Positions 15,126 to 23,464 of a stretch of DNA of 37,889 nucleotides are shown here, one piece after another. The DNA is from Clostridiales bacterium (GTDB lineage: Bacteria > Bacillota > Clostridia > Clostridiales > Oxobacteraceae), in contig JASEJN010000032.1 of assembly GCA_030016385.1 (NCBI GenBank), positions 1-37,889 of the forward strand. Reading direction: 5' to 3'. The notes beneath the pieces were generated by a model. It did no database searches. It worked only from the letters and a program-made list of their open reading frames with translations, and was not told where the DNA came from. Position 1 is the first letter of the stretch; the number at the start of each line of letters is the position of its first letter. A program made the translations under genes and the position numbers.

Positions 15126-15968
15126 TTATATTGTTATTTCCCTATGCCTTGAGGCATGACACTGCATGTTGACTGAAACAGGAAGGCCGGCTATGTGCGT
15201 CGGGTATGTCAGGATGTTTACTTTAAGGCATGTAACCTTTCCGCCTAGCCCCTGGGGTCCTATACCGGTCTTGTTTATATCATCAAGAAGTTCATCCTCA
15301 AGTGATGCGATATATTTATCGCTGCTTTTTTGGGACATGTCCCGAAGAAGCGCTTTTTTTGAAAGCAGCGTGCACATCTCAAGGGTGCCGCCGATGCCTA
15401 TGCCGAGTATAACAGGCGGACAGGGATTTGCTCCGGCTTTGATCACGGTATCTAGCACAAAGGATTTAATTCCCTCTACACCGTCGGAGGGCTTTAACAT
15501 TTTGACAGCGCTCATATTTTCGCTTCCAAATCCCTTTGGCATGGCGATGATTTTTATTTTATCGCCAGGAATGATATCCGTGTGTATTATGGCAGGCGTA
15601 TTGTCGAGGGTATTTTCCCTGAATATAGGCGACTTTACGACGGACTTTCTGAAACAGCCGTTTTTATAAGCAAGCCTTACGCCTTGATTTACGGCTTCAT
15701 AGAGATATCCTCCGGTTATATGTACATCCTGTCCTATTTCAAGAAAAACAACTGCCATTCCTGTATCCTGGCAAAGGGGTATATTATCCTCCCTCGCGAT
15801 ATTTATATTTTCGAGAAGCTGCTGAAGTATTTTTTTGCCTGATGAAGCCTTTTCAGCATCTAAAGCTTTCTTTATTGAATTTTCGACGTCGCACCCCAAA
15901 TCGCAGCATGCGCTTGCAAAAAGTTTTTGAACATTGTCTTGTATAACACCGGCATTGATCTCTCTCAT
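15126..15968 (-). CDS. fumA: Fumarate hydratase class I, alpha subunit
   Basis: The N-terminal half of the class I fumarase, 280 residues. It carries the three cysteines expected to bind the [4Fe-4S] cluster: Cys66 in PLCQDTG, Cys183 in NPCPP and Cys270 in MQCHASRH. Glycine-rich GIGIGGT and the LGGKVTCL segment also match. GGAG lies seven bases before the ATG. It is transcribed first, followed by the beta subunit, and is divergent from walJ. An oxygen-sensitive enzyme is expected, consistent with an anaerobe. As for the beta subunit, tartrate dehydratase is a less likely alternative. Confidence 0.88.
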   Translation of the reverse strand: MREINAGVIQDNVQKLFASACCDLGCDVENSIKKALDAEKASSGKKILQQLLENINIAREDNIPLCQDTGMAVVFLEIGQDVHITGGYLYEAVNQGVRLAYKNGCFRKSVVKSPIFRENTLDNTPAIIHTDIIPGDKIKIIAMPKGFGSENMSAVKMLKPSDGVEGIKSFVLDTVIKAGANPCPPVILGIGIGGTLEMCTLLSKKALLRDMSQKSSDKYIASLEDELLDDINKTGIGPQGLGGKVTCLKVNILTYPTHIAGLPVSVNMQCHASRHREITI

Positions 15969-16079
15969 GTTTTCTCCTTTTTTAAAAATATTATTATTCC
16001 ATTTACATTATATCTGAAATTATATTTATTTAAAATCCCCGATATAATTGTTATAATATTCTAATGAGGGGGAGACAAA

Positions 16080-16871
16080 ATGTGGTTTTGTTCATTATTT
16101 AGCGGAAGCAGCGGAAATTGTATATATGTGGGAGATGAAAAAACAAATATTTTAGTAGATGCAGGTTTAAGCGGTACTAAAATTGTAAATTCTTTAAATG
16201 AGATAGGAATATCTCCCGAAAAAATAGATGCCCTGCTTATAACCCATGAGCACAGAGATCATATACATGGGGCGGGGATATTGTCAAGAATGCTCAATAT
16301 ACCAATATATGCCAACAGAAACACATGGGATTCCATGTATGATTTGATAGGCAGTGTAAAAAATGAAAATATAAACATAATAAATACAGGAGAAGCATTT
16401 TCGATAGGGGATATCGATATAAATTCCTATAAAACGCCCCACGACGCTGCAGAACCTGTTGGATACTGCTTTTACAACAGCAATAAAAAGATATCCATCG
16501 CAACGGATATAGGCCATGTAAGCGAAAACGTTTATGAGAACATAAAGGATTCGGATCTTTTGCTGCTCGAATCAAACCATGATGTTGAAATGCTGAAAGC
16601 CGGACCGTATCCTTATTTATTAAAAAGAAGGATATTGAGCGGCACCGGTCACCTGTCCAATGATGATGCAGGAGGGACTATTTTAAAGCTTATGGGAAAT
16701 AAGTTTATGACTATTATACTCGGCCATTTAAGCCGTCAGAACAATTATCCCGAGCTTGCATATGCAACAGTCAAGTCAATTTTGGAGGGGAACGGCATAG
16801 ATATAGATAAGGACCTTAAACTTGCTCTTGCATACAGGGAGCAGGCCAGTAGTTTTTTTGATGTCAGGTAA
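16080..16871 (+). CDS. walJ: WalJ/YycJ-type metallo-beta-lactamase-fold hydrolase
   Basis: A 263-residue MBL-fold protein. The metal motif HEHRDH is at residues 56-61 (His56, His58, Asp60, His61), later followed by TPHDAAEP, ATDIGH, ESNH and GHLS, which complete the dinuclear site. It belongs to the YycJ/WalJ group, thought to act on nucleic acids and linked to cell-wall/cell-cycle coordination in Bacillus. The start ATG has GAGGGGGAG upstream. HtrC-like and rlmH genes follow in the same order as in the Bacillus wal operon, supporting the assignment, but walR, walK, yycH and yycI are not present upstream here. Confidence 0.88.
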   Translation: MWFCSLFSGSSGNCIYVGDEKTNILVDAGLSGTKIVNSLNEIGISPEKIDALLITHEHRDHIHGAGILSRMLNIPIYANRNTWDSMYDLIGSVKNENINIINTGEAFSIGDIDINSYKTPHDAAEPVGYCFYNSNKKISIATDIGHVSENVYENIKDSDLLLLESNHDVEMLKAGPYPYLLKRRILSGTGHLSNDDAGGTILKLMGNKFMTIILGHLSRQNNYPELAYATVKSILEGNGIDIDKDLKLALAYREQASSFFDVR

Positions 16872-16884
16872 AGAGGTGTTAAGT

Positions 16885-18069
16885 TTGAACTATTATGATT
16901 ATAAAGAAGGCGGAAGAAAAAGGGGATTATTTTCATATTTCTTTGTAGGAATAGTAGGGGCAATCGTGGGAGGTATGCTTGTACTGACTTTTGCGCCTCC
17001 TGCTCTTCTCGGCAAGGCGTTATCTCAGGGCAGCGGCCAGGCCGAAAGTACTCCTCAAAAGGACGCATCACAAAATGATACGTCAAATGATAAGCCTGAA
17101 AGTGAGGATAAGGCCGTCACTTCGCCAAACGATGCCGGTACATATTCGACTACGGAGATTGTCCAGAAATTGGTGCCCGCAGTCGTCGGTATAAGGACTA
17201 CGAAGTTTAAAAAAAGCATGGTCTTTGGCGACAGGAAGGTTGAGGGGATCGGATCCGGAGTCATCGCAGACCGGAATGGGTATATAATAACAAACAACCA
17301 CGTGGCGGATGACCAGGCTTCGGATATAACGGTATACCTGATAGACGGGAGGACGGTTCCGGCAGCGACTGTGTGGACCGATACGGACCTTGATCTGTCG
17401 ATACTCAAGATAAATGCCGATAATTTAAGCGTTGCTGAAATCGGAGATTCCGACAAGATACAGGTAGGCGAGGCCGCCATAGCCATAGGCAATCCCTTGG
17501 GGCTAAGGTTTGAAAGATCAGTTACGGAGGGAATAATAAGCGCCCTCAACAGGACATTACCTTTAGACGATCAGAAATTTATGGAGGATTTGATACAGAC
17601 AGATGCATCCATCAATGAAGGGAACAGCGGCGGTCCCCTTATAAACAGTGAAGCAAAGGTTATAGGCATAAATACCATAAAGGTAAGCAGCGCGGAGGGC
17701 ATGGGTTTTGCAGTACCCATAAACATAATCACACCTGTCATAAAAAGCATCATCAAAAACGGCAAGTTTGATACGCCATATCTCGGCATCATTTCCGGCT
17801 TGGATAGAGAATCGGCGAGCCTTTATGATATCAAGCTCGATGCCGGAATTTATATATATGACATAGATAAGAAGGGCCCCGCATATAAAGCGGGGATAAG
17901 AAAGGGTGATGTGATACTTGAGGTAGACAGCAAACCTGTCAATACTTTTACATCATTAAAGCAAATCATATTTAACACGGGAGCCGGGGGCACCATAAGT
18001 ATAAGGTACTTAGATGCGGATAAAAATATGAAAACAACTTCTGCTACTCTGACTGCAAGCAATACTTAA
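16885..18069 (+). CDS. htrC: HtrA/DegP-type membrane serine protease with PDZ domain
   Basis: A surface protein quality-control protease, 394 residues. Order: a short cytoplasmic tail, one membrane helix (about 14-38), a low-complexity Ser/Asp/Lys linker (45-85), a trypsin-like domain (about 90-285) with catalytic His139 (NNHV), Asp170 (DLSIL) and Ser248 (EGNSGGP), and one C-terminal PDZ domain (about 295-390). TTG 16885, 13 bp after walJ, has AGGTG correctly spaced. The in-frame starts further upstream lie within walJ and lack ribosome binding sites. It is the middle gene of walJ-htrC-rlmH. The symbol is from synteny with Bacillus. Confidence 0.9.
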   Translation: MNYYDYKEGGRKRGLFSYFFVGIVGAIVGGMLVLTFAPPALLGKALSQGSGQAESTPQKDASQNDTSNDKPESEDKAVTSPNDAGTYSTTEIVQKLVPAVVGIRTTKFKKSMVFGDRKVEGIGSGVIADRNGYIITNNHVADDQASDITVYLIDGRTVPAATVWTDTDLDLSILKINADNLSVAEIGDSDKIQVGEAAIAIGNPLGLRFERSVTEGIISALNRTLPLDDQKFMEDLIQTDASINEGNSGGPLINSEAKVIGINTIKVSSAEGMGFAVPINIITPVIKSIIKNGKFDTPYLGIISGLDRESASLYDIKLDAGIYIYDIDKKGPAYKAGIRKGDVILEVDSKPVNTFTSLKQIIFNTGAGGTISIRYLDADKNMKTTSATLTASNT

Positions 18070-18176
18070 AATACGCAGCAAGGTATATACAAATTAATTG
18101 TTGTTTCCTTAATATACTCAAATATAAAGTATAAACCTATTATGCACCCATTCTTTGGGTTTCTGGAGGAATATTT

Positions 18177-18656
18177 TTGAACATAATTATTGTAGCCGTC
18201 GGCAAGATAAAGGAAAAGTACCTGAAAATGGGAATAGATGAATATGCCAAAAGGCTTAAAAGGTACTGCAATATAAATATAATAGAGGTAGCGGATGAAA
18301 AGGCTCCTGAAAATATCAGCCTCAAAGAGATGGAAATAATAAAAAAAACAGAAGGGGAAAAAATATTGAGGCACTTCAGGCGTGGAATATACAAAATTGC
18401 ATTATGCATCGATGGAACAGAAATGTCTACGGCTAAAATGTCGTCCATGATAAGGGAGTTTGGAATAAATGGTACAAGCAACATCATGTTTGTAATAGGC
18501 GGTTCTTTAGGGCTCTGGAGCGGAGTAGTCAAAGAATGCGACTTTAAGCTTTCCTTTTCCAAGTTGACATTTCCGCATCAGCTTATGCGTCTGATTTTCC
18601 TTGAACAGATATACAGATGTTTTAAGATAATAAACAACGAACCATACCATAAATGA
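18177..18656 (+). CDS. rlmH: 23S rRNA pseudouridine-1915 N3-methyltransferase
   Basis: SPOUT methyltransferase that methylates pseudouridine 1915 in helix 69 of 23S rRNA. At 159 residues it has the exact length of the family. The SAM-binding knot is seen in IGGSLGLW (about 100-107), and the C-terminal signature FPHQLMRLIFLEQIYR is followed by the NNEPYHK terminus. The start is TTG with CTGGAGGA seven bases upstream. About 107 bp separate it from htrC. A large palindromic repeat follows its stop. Confidence 0.95.
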   Translation: MNIIIVAVGKIKEKYLKMGIDEYAKRLKRYCNINIIEVADEKAPENISLKEMEIIKKTEGEKILRHFRRGIYKIALCIDGTEMSTAKMSSMIREFGINGTSNIMFVIGGSLGLWSGVVKECDFKLSFSKLTFPHQLMRLIFLEQIYRCFKIINNEPYHK

Positions 18657-18680
18657 GGTATAATTGACTGTATATATATT

Positions 18681-18875
18681 TATATTTTTCGAAGAATATT
18701 ATTTCAATCGCTAAGTTCTAAGTATATAGAGTCTGTAAACTTGTTCAGGGCAGAATCAAAACTCGCTAAGCATGAAACATTGATTCTGCTTATCCTGAAC
18801 ATGTGTTAACAGACTCTAAAGACTTTCAGCTAATTGCTCTTTCCATAATATTTTTCGAATATATAAAATATGCAT
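18681..18875. repeat. Dispersed palindromic repeat, copy F (full-length)
   Basis: The most complete copy, about 195 bp. The inner arms AGAGTCTGTAAAC...GGGCAGAATCAA (18728-18759) and TTGATTCTGC...AACAGACTCT (18780-18817) pair around a 20-nt loop. The outer arms are TTCGAAGAATATTATTTC (left) and the complement of ATAATATTTTTCGAAT (right), ending in TGCAT. It is non-coding, AT-rich, and lies between rlmH and the M50 protease gene. Size and palindromy suggest a non-autonomous mobile or structured element. Confidence 0.7.
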
Positions 18876-18994
18876 TTGGTATAATTAAAACGACAGATGT
18901 TTTATACATGATAATTGCCGATATAAAGATTGCACACAGGTTGACAAAGCACAGCAAATATAGCTACCTTCATATGAAACGGAGTGATGATAAA

Positions 18995-19645
18995 ATGTTC
19001 CAGCAATTAGACCTTTTAAGGATTATTACAACTCTCCCGGGAATACTCTTAGGATTTACTTTTCATGAATACGCACATGCATACATGGCCACAAAGTTTG
19101 GAGACCCAACGCCTAAAATGCAGGGAAGGCTTACTGTAAACCCCCTTGTACACATTGACATATGGGGGCTTCTGCTTATTATATTTGCAGGATTCGGATG
19201 GGCGAAACCCGTTGTCACAAATCCTTCATATTACAAGGGGAATGTAAAACAGAAGGATTTGATCGTATCATTTGCAGGGCCTGTAATGAACTTTATAATA
19301 GCATTCATAAGCGCAGCGATATTGCTGCTTATAGATAAATACGGCATTTTAAACAGTGTCGACCGGAATAAAATCAATATTATTTTCATGATCATAGAGG
19401 GCATTATCTGGATAAACTGTGTGCTTTTCATATTTAATCTCGTACCTATACCGCCCCTTGACGGTTTTCATGTGCTTATAAATATTCTCCCTGTAAAATC
19501 ATACGGTTTTATATATGCTCTGGAAAAATATGGTCAGATAATACTCCTTGTATTTATAATACTTCCGTTTTCAAGCACTATTATAGGGACAGGTGCCGCA
19601 TACATAGAAAATTTTATATTGAAAGTATTGAGCACGGTAATATAA
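18995..19645 (+). CDS. Site-2-protease-like membrane metalloprotease (M50)
   Basis: A 216-residue polytopic protein. The zinc motif HEYAH (24-28) is in the first hydrophobic region. It is followed by NPLVHID and, near the C-terminus, NLVPIPPLDG with the third metal ligand Asp. Four or five membrane segments are evident. This compact form lacks a PDZ domain and matches the YwhC/Rip3-like group of Clostridia. The frame is open to 18803, but that lies inside repeat copy F. ATG 18995 has GGAGTGA seven bases upstream. PolX follows after 21 bp, so they may be co-transcribed. The substrate is unknown; anti-sigma factors are typical. Confidence 0.88.
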   Translation: MFQQLDLLRIITTLPGILLGFTFHEYAHAYMATKFGDPTPKMQGRLTVNPLVHIDIWGLLLIIFAGFGWAKPVVTNPSYYKGNVKQKDLIVSFAGPVMNFIIAFISAAILLLIDKYGILNSVDRNKINIIFMIIEGIIWINCVLFIFNLVPIPPLDGFHVLINILPVKSYGFIYALEKYGQIILLVFIILPFSSTIIGTGAAYIENFILKVLSTVI

Positions 19646-19666
19646 GGCGGGTCTGAGGTGACAGTC

Positions 19667-21385
19667 ATGGATAAAAGAACTATTGTCGACGTACTAAATC
19701 AAATTGGGCTTTTACTGGAATTAAAGGGTGAAAATGTTTTCAAATCAAGGGCATATTATAATGCCGCCAGGAAGATCGAAACCCTTGATGAAGATATAGG
19801 GATTCTTGTAAAAGAAGACAGGCTAAAAAATATAGACGGCATTGGCGATGCATTGAACAAAAAGCTTACGGAACTTGTTGAAACAGGCAGGCTGGAGTAT
19901 TATGAAAACCTCAGGGCATCCATCCCTGAGGGACTAATCGCGATGCTCAAAATACCGGGACTTGGTCCTAAAAAGATAAGAGTCCTGTATGACAAACTTG
20001 GGATAAAGACGGTTGACGAACTTGAACATGCATGTTTGGGGGATAAACTTACTGAACTTAGAGGGTTTGGTGAAAATACTCAGAGCAGGATTTTAAGGGG
20101 CATAAAATTTATCAGGCAATTCAGCGGACAGCATCTATTCGCTGATGCATATAATGATGCAGTCAAAATAAGGCAGTATTTGATAAACAGCGGCTTGCCT
20201 GTAAGATGCGAAATAGGCGGAAGTCTGAGACGGAAAAAGGAGATTGTAAAGGATATAGACATACTTGCGACATCCGATGATCCGCAAAAGCTTATGGATA
20301 CATTTGCGTCATATGAAGATATGGCAAATATTATCGCAAAGGGAGACACAAAGACCAGCATAACATTGAAATCCGGCATCAATGTGGACCTCAGGGTTGT
20401 GTGCGATGATGAATATCCTTATGCGCTTCATCACTTTACGGGAAGCAGGGAGCACAATATCGCCATGAGGCACAGGGCAAAGAAGATGGGGTTTAAAATG
20501 AACGAATATGGCCTGTTCAGCGGCGATGTGTTCATAAAATGCGCCGATGAGGAAGGCTTATTCAATAAATTGGGTCTATCGTATATTCCTCCGGAGCTTC
20601 GGGAAAATATGGGGGAGATAGAAGCGGCCGAAAGCAACAATATTCCCAAATTGATCGATGAAAGGGATATCAAGGGAATATTTCATGTGCACACAACATA
20701 CAGCGACGGCGCGAATTACCTGGACGAAATAGTGGATGCTGCGAGAGAGCGTGGATATAAATATATAGGCATTACGGACCACAGCAAGTCCGCCTTTTAT
20801 GCAAACGGTCTCAAAAATGAAGATATTTTACGCCAGTTCCATGAGATAAATGGGTTGAATGAAAAATATAAAGATATAACAATATTAAAGGGAATAGAGT
20901 CGGACGTACTGAAGGACGGCTCTTTAGATTATGATGAGGAAACTCTAAAAAAGTTTGATTTTATAATAGCGTCGGTACATTCCAATTTTAAAATGAGCAA
21001 GGAAGATATGACTGAGAGGATATTGAATGCAGTAAAAAATAAATATACGAAGATATTAGGGCATCCTACGGGCAGGATTCTTCTCGAAAGGGACGGCTAT
21101 GACATTGATATATACAAGATAATCGATGCTGCGGCCGAATATGGAAAGGTCATCGAGATCAATGCAAATCCATATAGGCTTGACCTTGATTGGAGATATA
21201 TAAAATATGCAAAGGAAAAAGGCGTAAAGTTTGCTATATGCCCCGATGCCCACGATATAGAAGGCCTCGACCACGTAAAATATGGCATAGGCATCGCGCG
21301 CAAGGGCTGGCTTGAAGCAGGCGATGTCATAAACACATATGAACTTGCAGATTTGAAAAAAGTTTTCAGCGGAGATGTGCAGTGA
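19667..21385 (+). CDS. polX: DNA polymerase X family protein with PHP domain
   Basis: A repair polymerase, 572 residues. An N-terminal helical/HhH region (1-145, with IDGIGDALNKK and IPGLGPKK) is followed by the polymerase-beta nucleotidyltransferase core (GGSLRRKK, then KDIDIL, two catalytic Asp, and VDLRVV, the third) and a C-terminal PHP domain (about 335-570) beginning FHVHTTYSDG with later GHP and PDAH motifs. The bacterial PolX layout combines gap-filling polymerase with a Mn-dependent 3'-5' exonuclease. A GTG at 19658 is in frame, but ATG 19667 is better placed after GAGGTG. A terminator follows. Confidence 0.93.
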   Translation: MDKRTIVDVLNQIGLLLELKGENVFKSRAYYNAARKIETLDEDIGILVKEDRLKNIDGIGDALNKKLTELVETGRLEYYENLRASIPEGLIAMLKIPGLGPKKIRVLYDKLGIKTVDELEHACLGDKLTELRGFGENTQSRILRGIKFIRQFSGQHLFADAYNDAVKIRQYLINSGLPVRCEIGGSLRRKKEIVKDIDILATSDDPQKLMDTFASYEDMANIIAKGDTKTSITLKSGINVDLRVVCDDEYPYALHHFTGSREHNIAMRHRAKKMGFKMNEYGLFSGDVFIKCADEEGLFNKLGLSYIPPELRENMGEIEAAESNNIPKLIDERDIKGIFHVHTTYSDGANYLDEIVDAARERGYKYIGITDHSKSAFYANGLKNEDILRQFHEINGLNEKYKDITILKGIESDVLKDGSLDYDEETLKKFDFIIASVHSNFKMSKEDMTERILNAVKNKYTKILGHPTGRILLERDGYDIDIYKIIDAAAEYGKVIEINANPYRLDLDWRYIKYAKEKGVKFAICPDAHDIEGLDHVKYGIGIARKGWLEAGDVINTYELADLKKVFSGDVQ

Positions 21386-21402
21386 ATTTAAGGGAGGATT
21401 TT

Positions 21403-21424
21403 AAGGGCAATAAGCCCTTTTTTT
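21403..21424 (+). terminator. Terminator after polX
   Basis: AAGGGC (21403-21408) pairs with GCCCTT (21414-21419) around AATAA, followed by a run of seven T (21418-21424). Confidence 0.8.
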
Positions 21425-21469
21425 ATTGGGATCGAAAAATAGACGGTTTACTTTAAAAAATCATAGGGC

Positions 21470-21498
21470 TTGAAACTTCCTTTTAAAAGATGTATTAT
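21470..21498 (+). promoter_or_regulatory. Promoter of the iclR operon
   Basis: TTGAAA (21470-21475), a 17-nt spacer and TATTAT (21493-21498). The -10 box forms the beginning of the inverted repeat at 21493-21535. Confidence 0.55.
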
Positions 21499-21535
21499 TC
21501 ATATATAAGAACATTGTCCTTATATATGAATAATA
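21493..21535. promoter_or_regulatory. 17-bp perfect inverted repeat, probable operator
   Basis: TATTATTCATATATAAG (21493-21509) and its exact complement at 21519-21535, separated by 9 bp. It covers the -10 box and expected transcription start about 105 bp before iclR. There is no T-tract, so it is not a terminator. The position fits autoregulation by the IclR protein, but this is inference. Confidence 0.5.
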
Positions 21536-21640
21536 GCCTATAAAATGTATTCCCGTATTATGAATTTTCGAAGCAGAACCACCTTATTTACAGTAAAAAG
21601 ATATTGATGGATATGGATTAATACGCATAGGAGGATGGAT

Positions 21641-22423
21641 ATGGCAGTACAAAATCATAGATCGCTTGAAAGAGCGCTTGATATAACAGAACTTATATCA
21701 GCAAACAAAAAAGGCCTTGGACTAAGCGAAATATGCACGAAATTGAATTTGCCTAAATCCAGTGTGTTTTCACTTGTTCATACATTGACAGTAAGAAATT
21801 ATCTGAATATTGATAAGTATACGGGAAAATATAGGCTCGGGCTTAAGATATTTGAGGTCGGAAGCAAGTTCCTTGAAAATCTTGACTTTTATGATGAAGC
21901 AAAAAAGATAATACAGAAAATGTCAAATAAGTGTAGCGAAACAGTACACCTTGCCGTGCTTGATAAAATGGATGTCGTGTATATCTATAAAGTAGACAGC
22001 ACCCAGGCAATAAGGATGTCGTCATCTATTGGTATGCATATGCCTGCACATGCGACGGCAATAGGAAAGGCACTTTTATCCAGATATACTGATAAAGAGA
22101 TATTTAATCTGTATAAAGATTATCCAATGGTCAAGATAACGTCAAATACTATAACGGATATAAATGAGCTTACAAAACAGATAAAAGAGATTCGCAAAAA
22201 TGGATATGCATATGAAAAAGAGGAATCGACAGAAAAAATAGAATGCGTTGCGGCTCCTATTCATGATGCAAATGGCAAGATATTTACTGCGGTAAGTATT
22301 GCTGTGCCTGTTTTTAGAGTAGATGATAAAAAAATAGAAGAATTAATTAAATTAGTAAAACAAGGTGCAGAGGAAATAGAAAAATTAGCCTGTAAAGGTT
22401 ATATAGGGAATATAGGGGGTTAA
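21641..22423 (+). CDS. IclR-family transcriptional regulator
   Basis: A 260-residue regulator. An N-terminal winged helix-turn-helix (about 5-65, GLSEICTKLNLPKSSVFS) is joined to the C-terminal IclR effector domain (about 80-250) with the typical MHMPAHATAIGKALLS motif and a VAAPIHD segment. IclR regulators of this kind (for example KdgR) usually respond to sugar acids or aromatic acids. The ATG at 21641 has GGAGG six bases upstream; the in-frame ATG at 21635 abuts that site. The dehydrogenase gene starts two bases after its stop, placing it first in a five-gene operon. Confidence 0.9.
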   Translation: MAVQNHRSLERALDITELISANKKGLGLSEICTKLNLPKSSVFSLVHTLTVRNYLNIDKYTGKYRLGLKIFEVGSKFLENLDFYDEAKKIIQKMSNKCSETVHLAVLDKMDVVYIYKVDSTQAIRMSSSIGMHMPAHATAIGKALLSRYTDKEIFNLYKDYPMVKITSNTITDINELTKQIKEIRKNGYAYEKEESTEKIECVAAPIHDANGKIFTAVSIAVPVFRVDDKKIEELIKLVKQGAEEIEKLACKGYIGNIGG

Positions 22424-22425
22424 AG

Positions 22426-23451
22426 ATGAAAGCAGCTGTATGGATTGGCAAAAATCAAGTTGAAGTAAAAGAAGTTGAAGATCCTAAAATCAAAAGCGAT
22501 GAAGTGCTTGTAAAAGTAAAGAGCGCCGGAATATGTTCAACTGATATACATGTTATAAAAGGCGATTTTTATAATGGGAATCCACCGCATATACTCGGGC
22601 ATGAAATTGCAGGAGATATAATTGAGATAGGGGAAAAAGTTGACAGATGGAAAAATGGAGACAGAGTCGTCGTAGAAACCATGGTAAATTGCGGAGATTG
22701 TTACTATTGTAGAAGAGGAATGAAGAATCTCTGTGATCACGGTGGAGACATAGGATTTCCGCCTTACCAGGGAGGTTATGCAGAATATATTGCTGTTCCT
22801 GCAAGATGCCTTTATAGAATACCTGATAATGTGACATATGATGAAGCGGGAATACTTGAAAGTTTTATATGCCCGGCAGGCTCAATTTTCAGGTTGGGTA
22901 TGCATTTCGGGGATACCATTCTCATTCAGGGTGCAGGACCGGCAGGACTTGCATATGTTCAGTCGGTAAGGGCATGCGGTGCAGGTAAAATAATTGTGGC
23001 TGCAAGAAATGAAAAAAGACTCAGGCTCGCAAAAAAGTTTGGTGCACATGTTGTTATAGACATACAAAAAGAGAATATGGAAAGCCGTATCATGGAAGAA
23101 ACAGACGGACATGGTGTTGATATTTCCATAGATGCCGCCGGTTTTCCTTCTACCGTTGAGAATTCAATCAAGTATGTTAGAAAGGGTGGAAATGTGATAT
23201 TATACGGAATTCCGGATGACAGAGATTATATAAATTTTCCGGTTACACAAATAATACTAAAGCAACTTTCCGTTCACGGTGCATCGGGGAATCCGCATGT
23301 ATGGCAGCCGGTACTTGATTTGCTTTCGCAGGGTATATTTAATTTGAAGGATATGGTTACACATACATTTACATTAGATCAATTTAACGAAGCTGTTGAT
23401 TTTGTATCAAAGAGAAAAGACGGTGTTATAAAAGCGGTAGTACATCCATAG
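22426..23451 (+). CDS. Zinc-dependent alcohol/polyol dehydrogenase
   Basis: Medium-chain dehydrogenase, 341 residues, expected to oxidise a hydroxyl group with NAD(P). The catalytic zinc ligands are Cys37 and the GHE pair His59/Glu60. The structural zinc lobe has four cysteines in NCGDCYYCRRGMKNLC. The Rossmann motif is GAGPAG (about 170-175). It most resembles sorbitol/threonine/idonate dehydrogenase-type enzymes by eye. Being co-transcribed with an IclR regulator, a DapA-like lyase and an enolase-superfamily dehydratase, it probably oxidises a sugar acid or polyol; the exact substrate cannot be read from sequence. Confidence 0.88.
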   Translation: MKAAVWIGKNQVEVKEVEDPKIKSDEVLVKVKSAGICSTDIHVIKGDFYNGNPPHILGHEIAGDIIEIGEKVDRWKNGDRVVVETMVNCGDCYYCRRGMKNLCDHGGDIGFPPYQGGYAEYIAVPARCLYRIPDNVTYDEAGILESFICPAGSIFRLGMHFGDTILIQGAGPAGLAYVQSVRACGAGKIIVAARNEKRLRLAKKFGAHVVIDIQKENMESRIMEETDGHGVDISIDAAGFPSTVENSIKYVRKGGNVILYGIPDDRDYINFPVTQIILKQLSVHGASGNPHVWQPVLDLLSQGIFNLKDMVTHTFTLDQFNEAVDFVSKRKDGVIKAVVHP

Positions 23452-23464
23452 GAAGGGATATGCT

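Noticed and set aside
18803..18994. N-terminal extension of the M50 protease gene
   Set aside because: The extension starts inside the palindromic repeat and lacks a ribosome binding site, whereas ATG 18995 has GGAGTGA well placed and begins the conserved domain.
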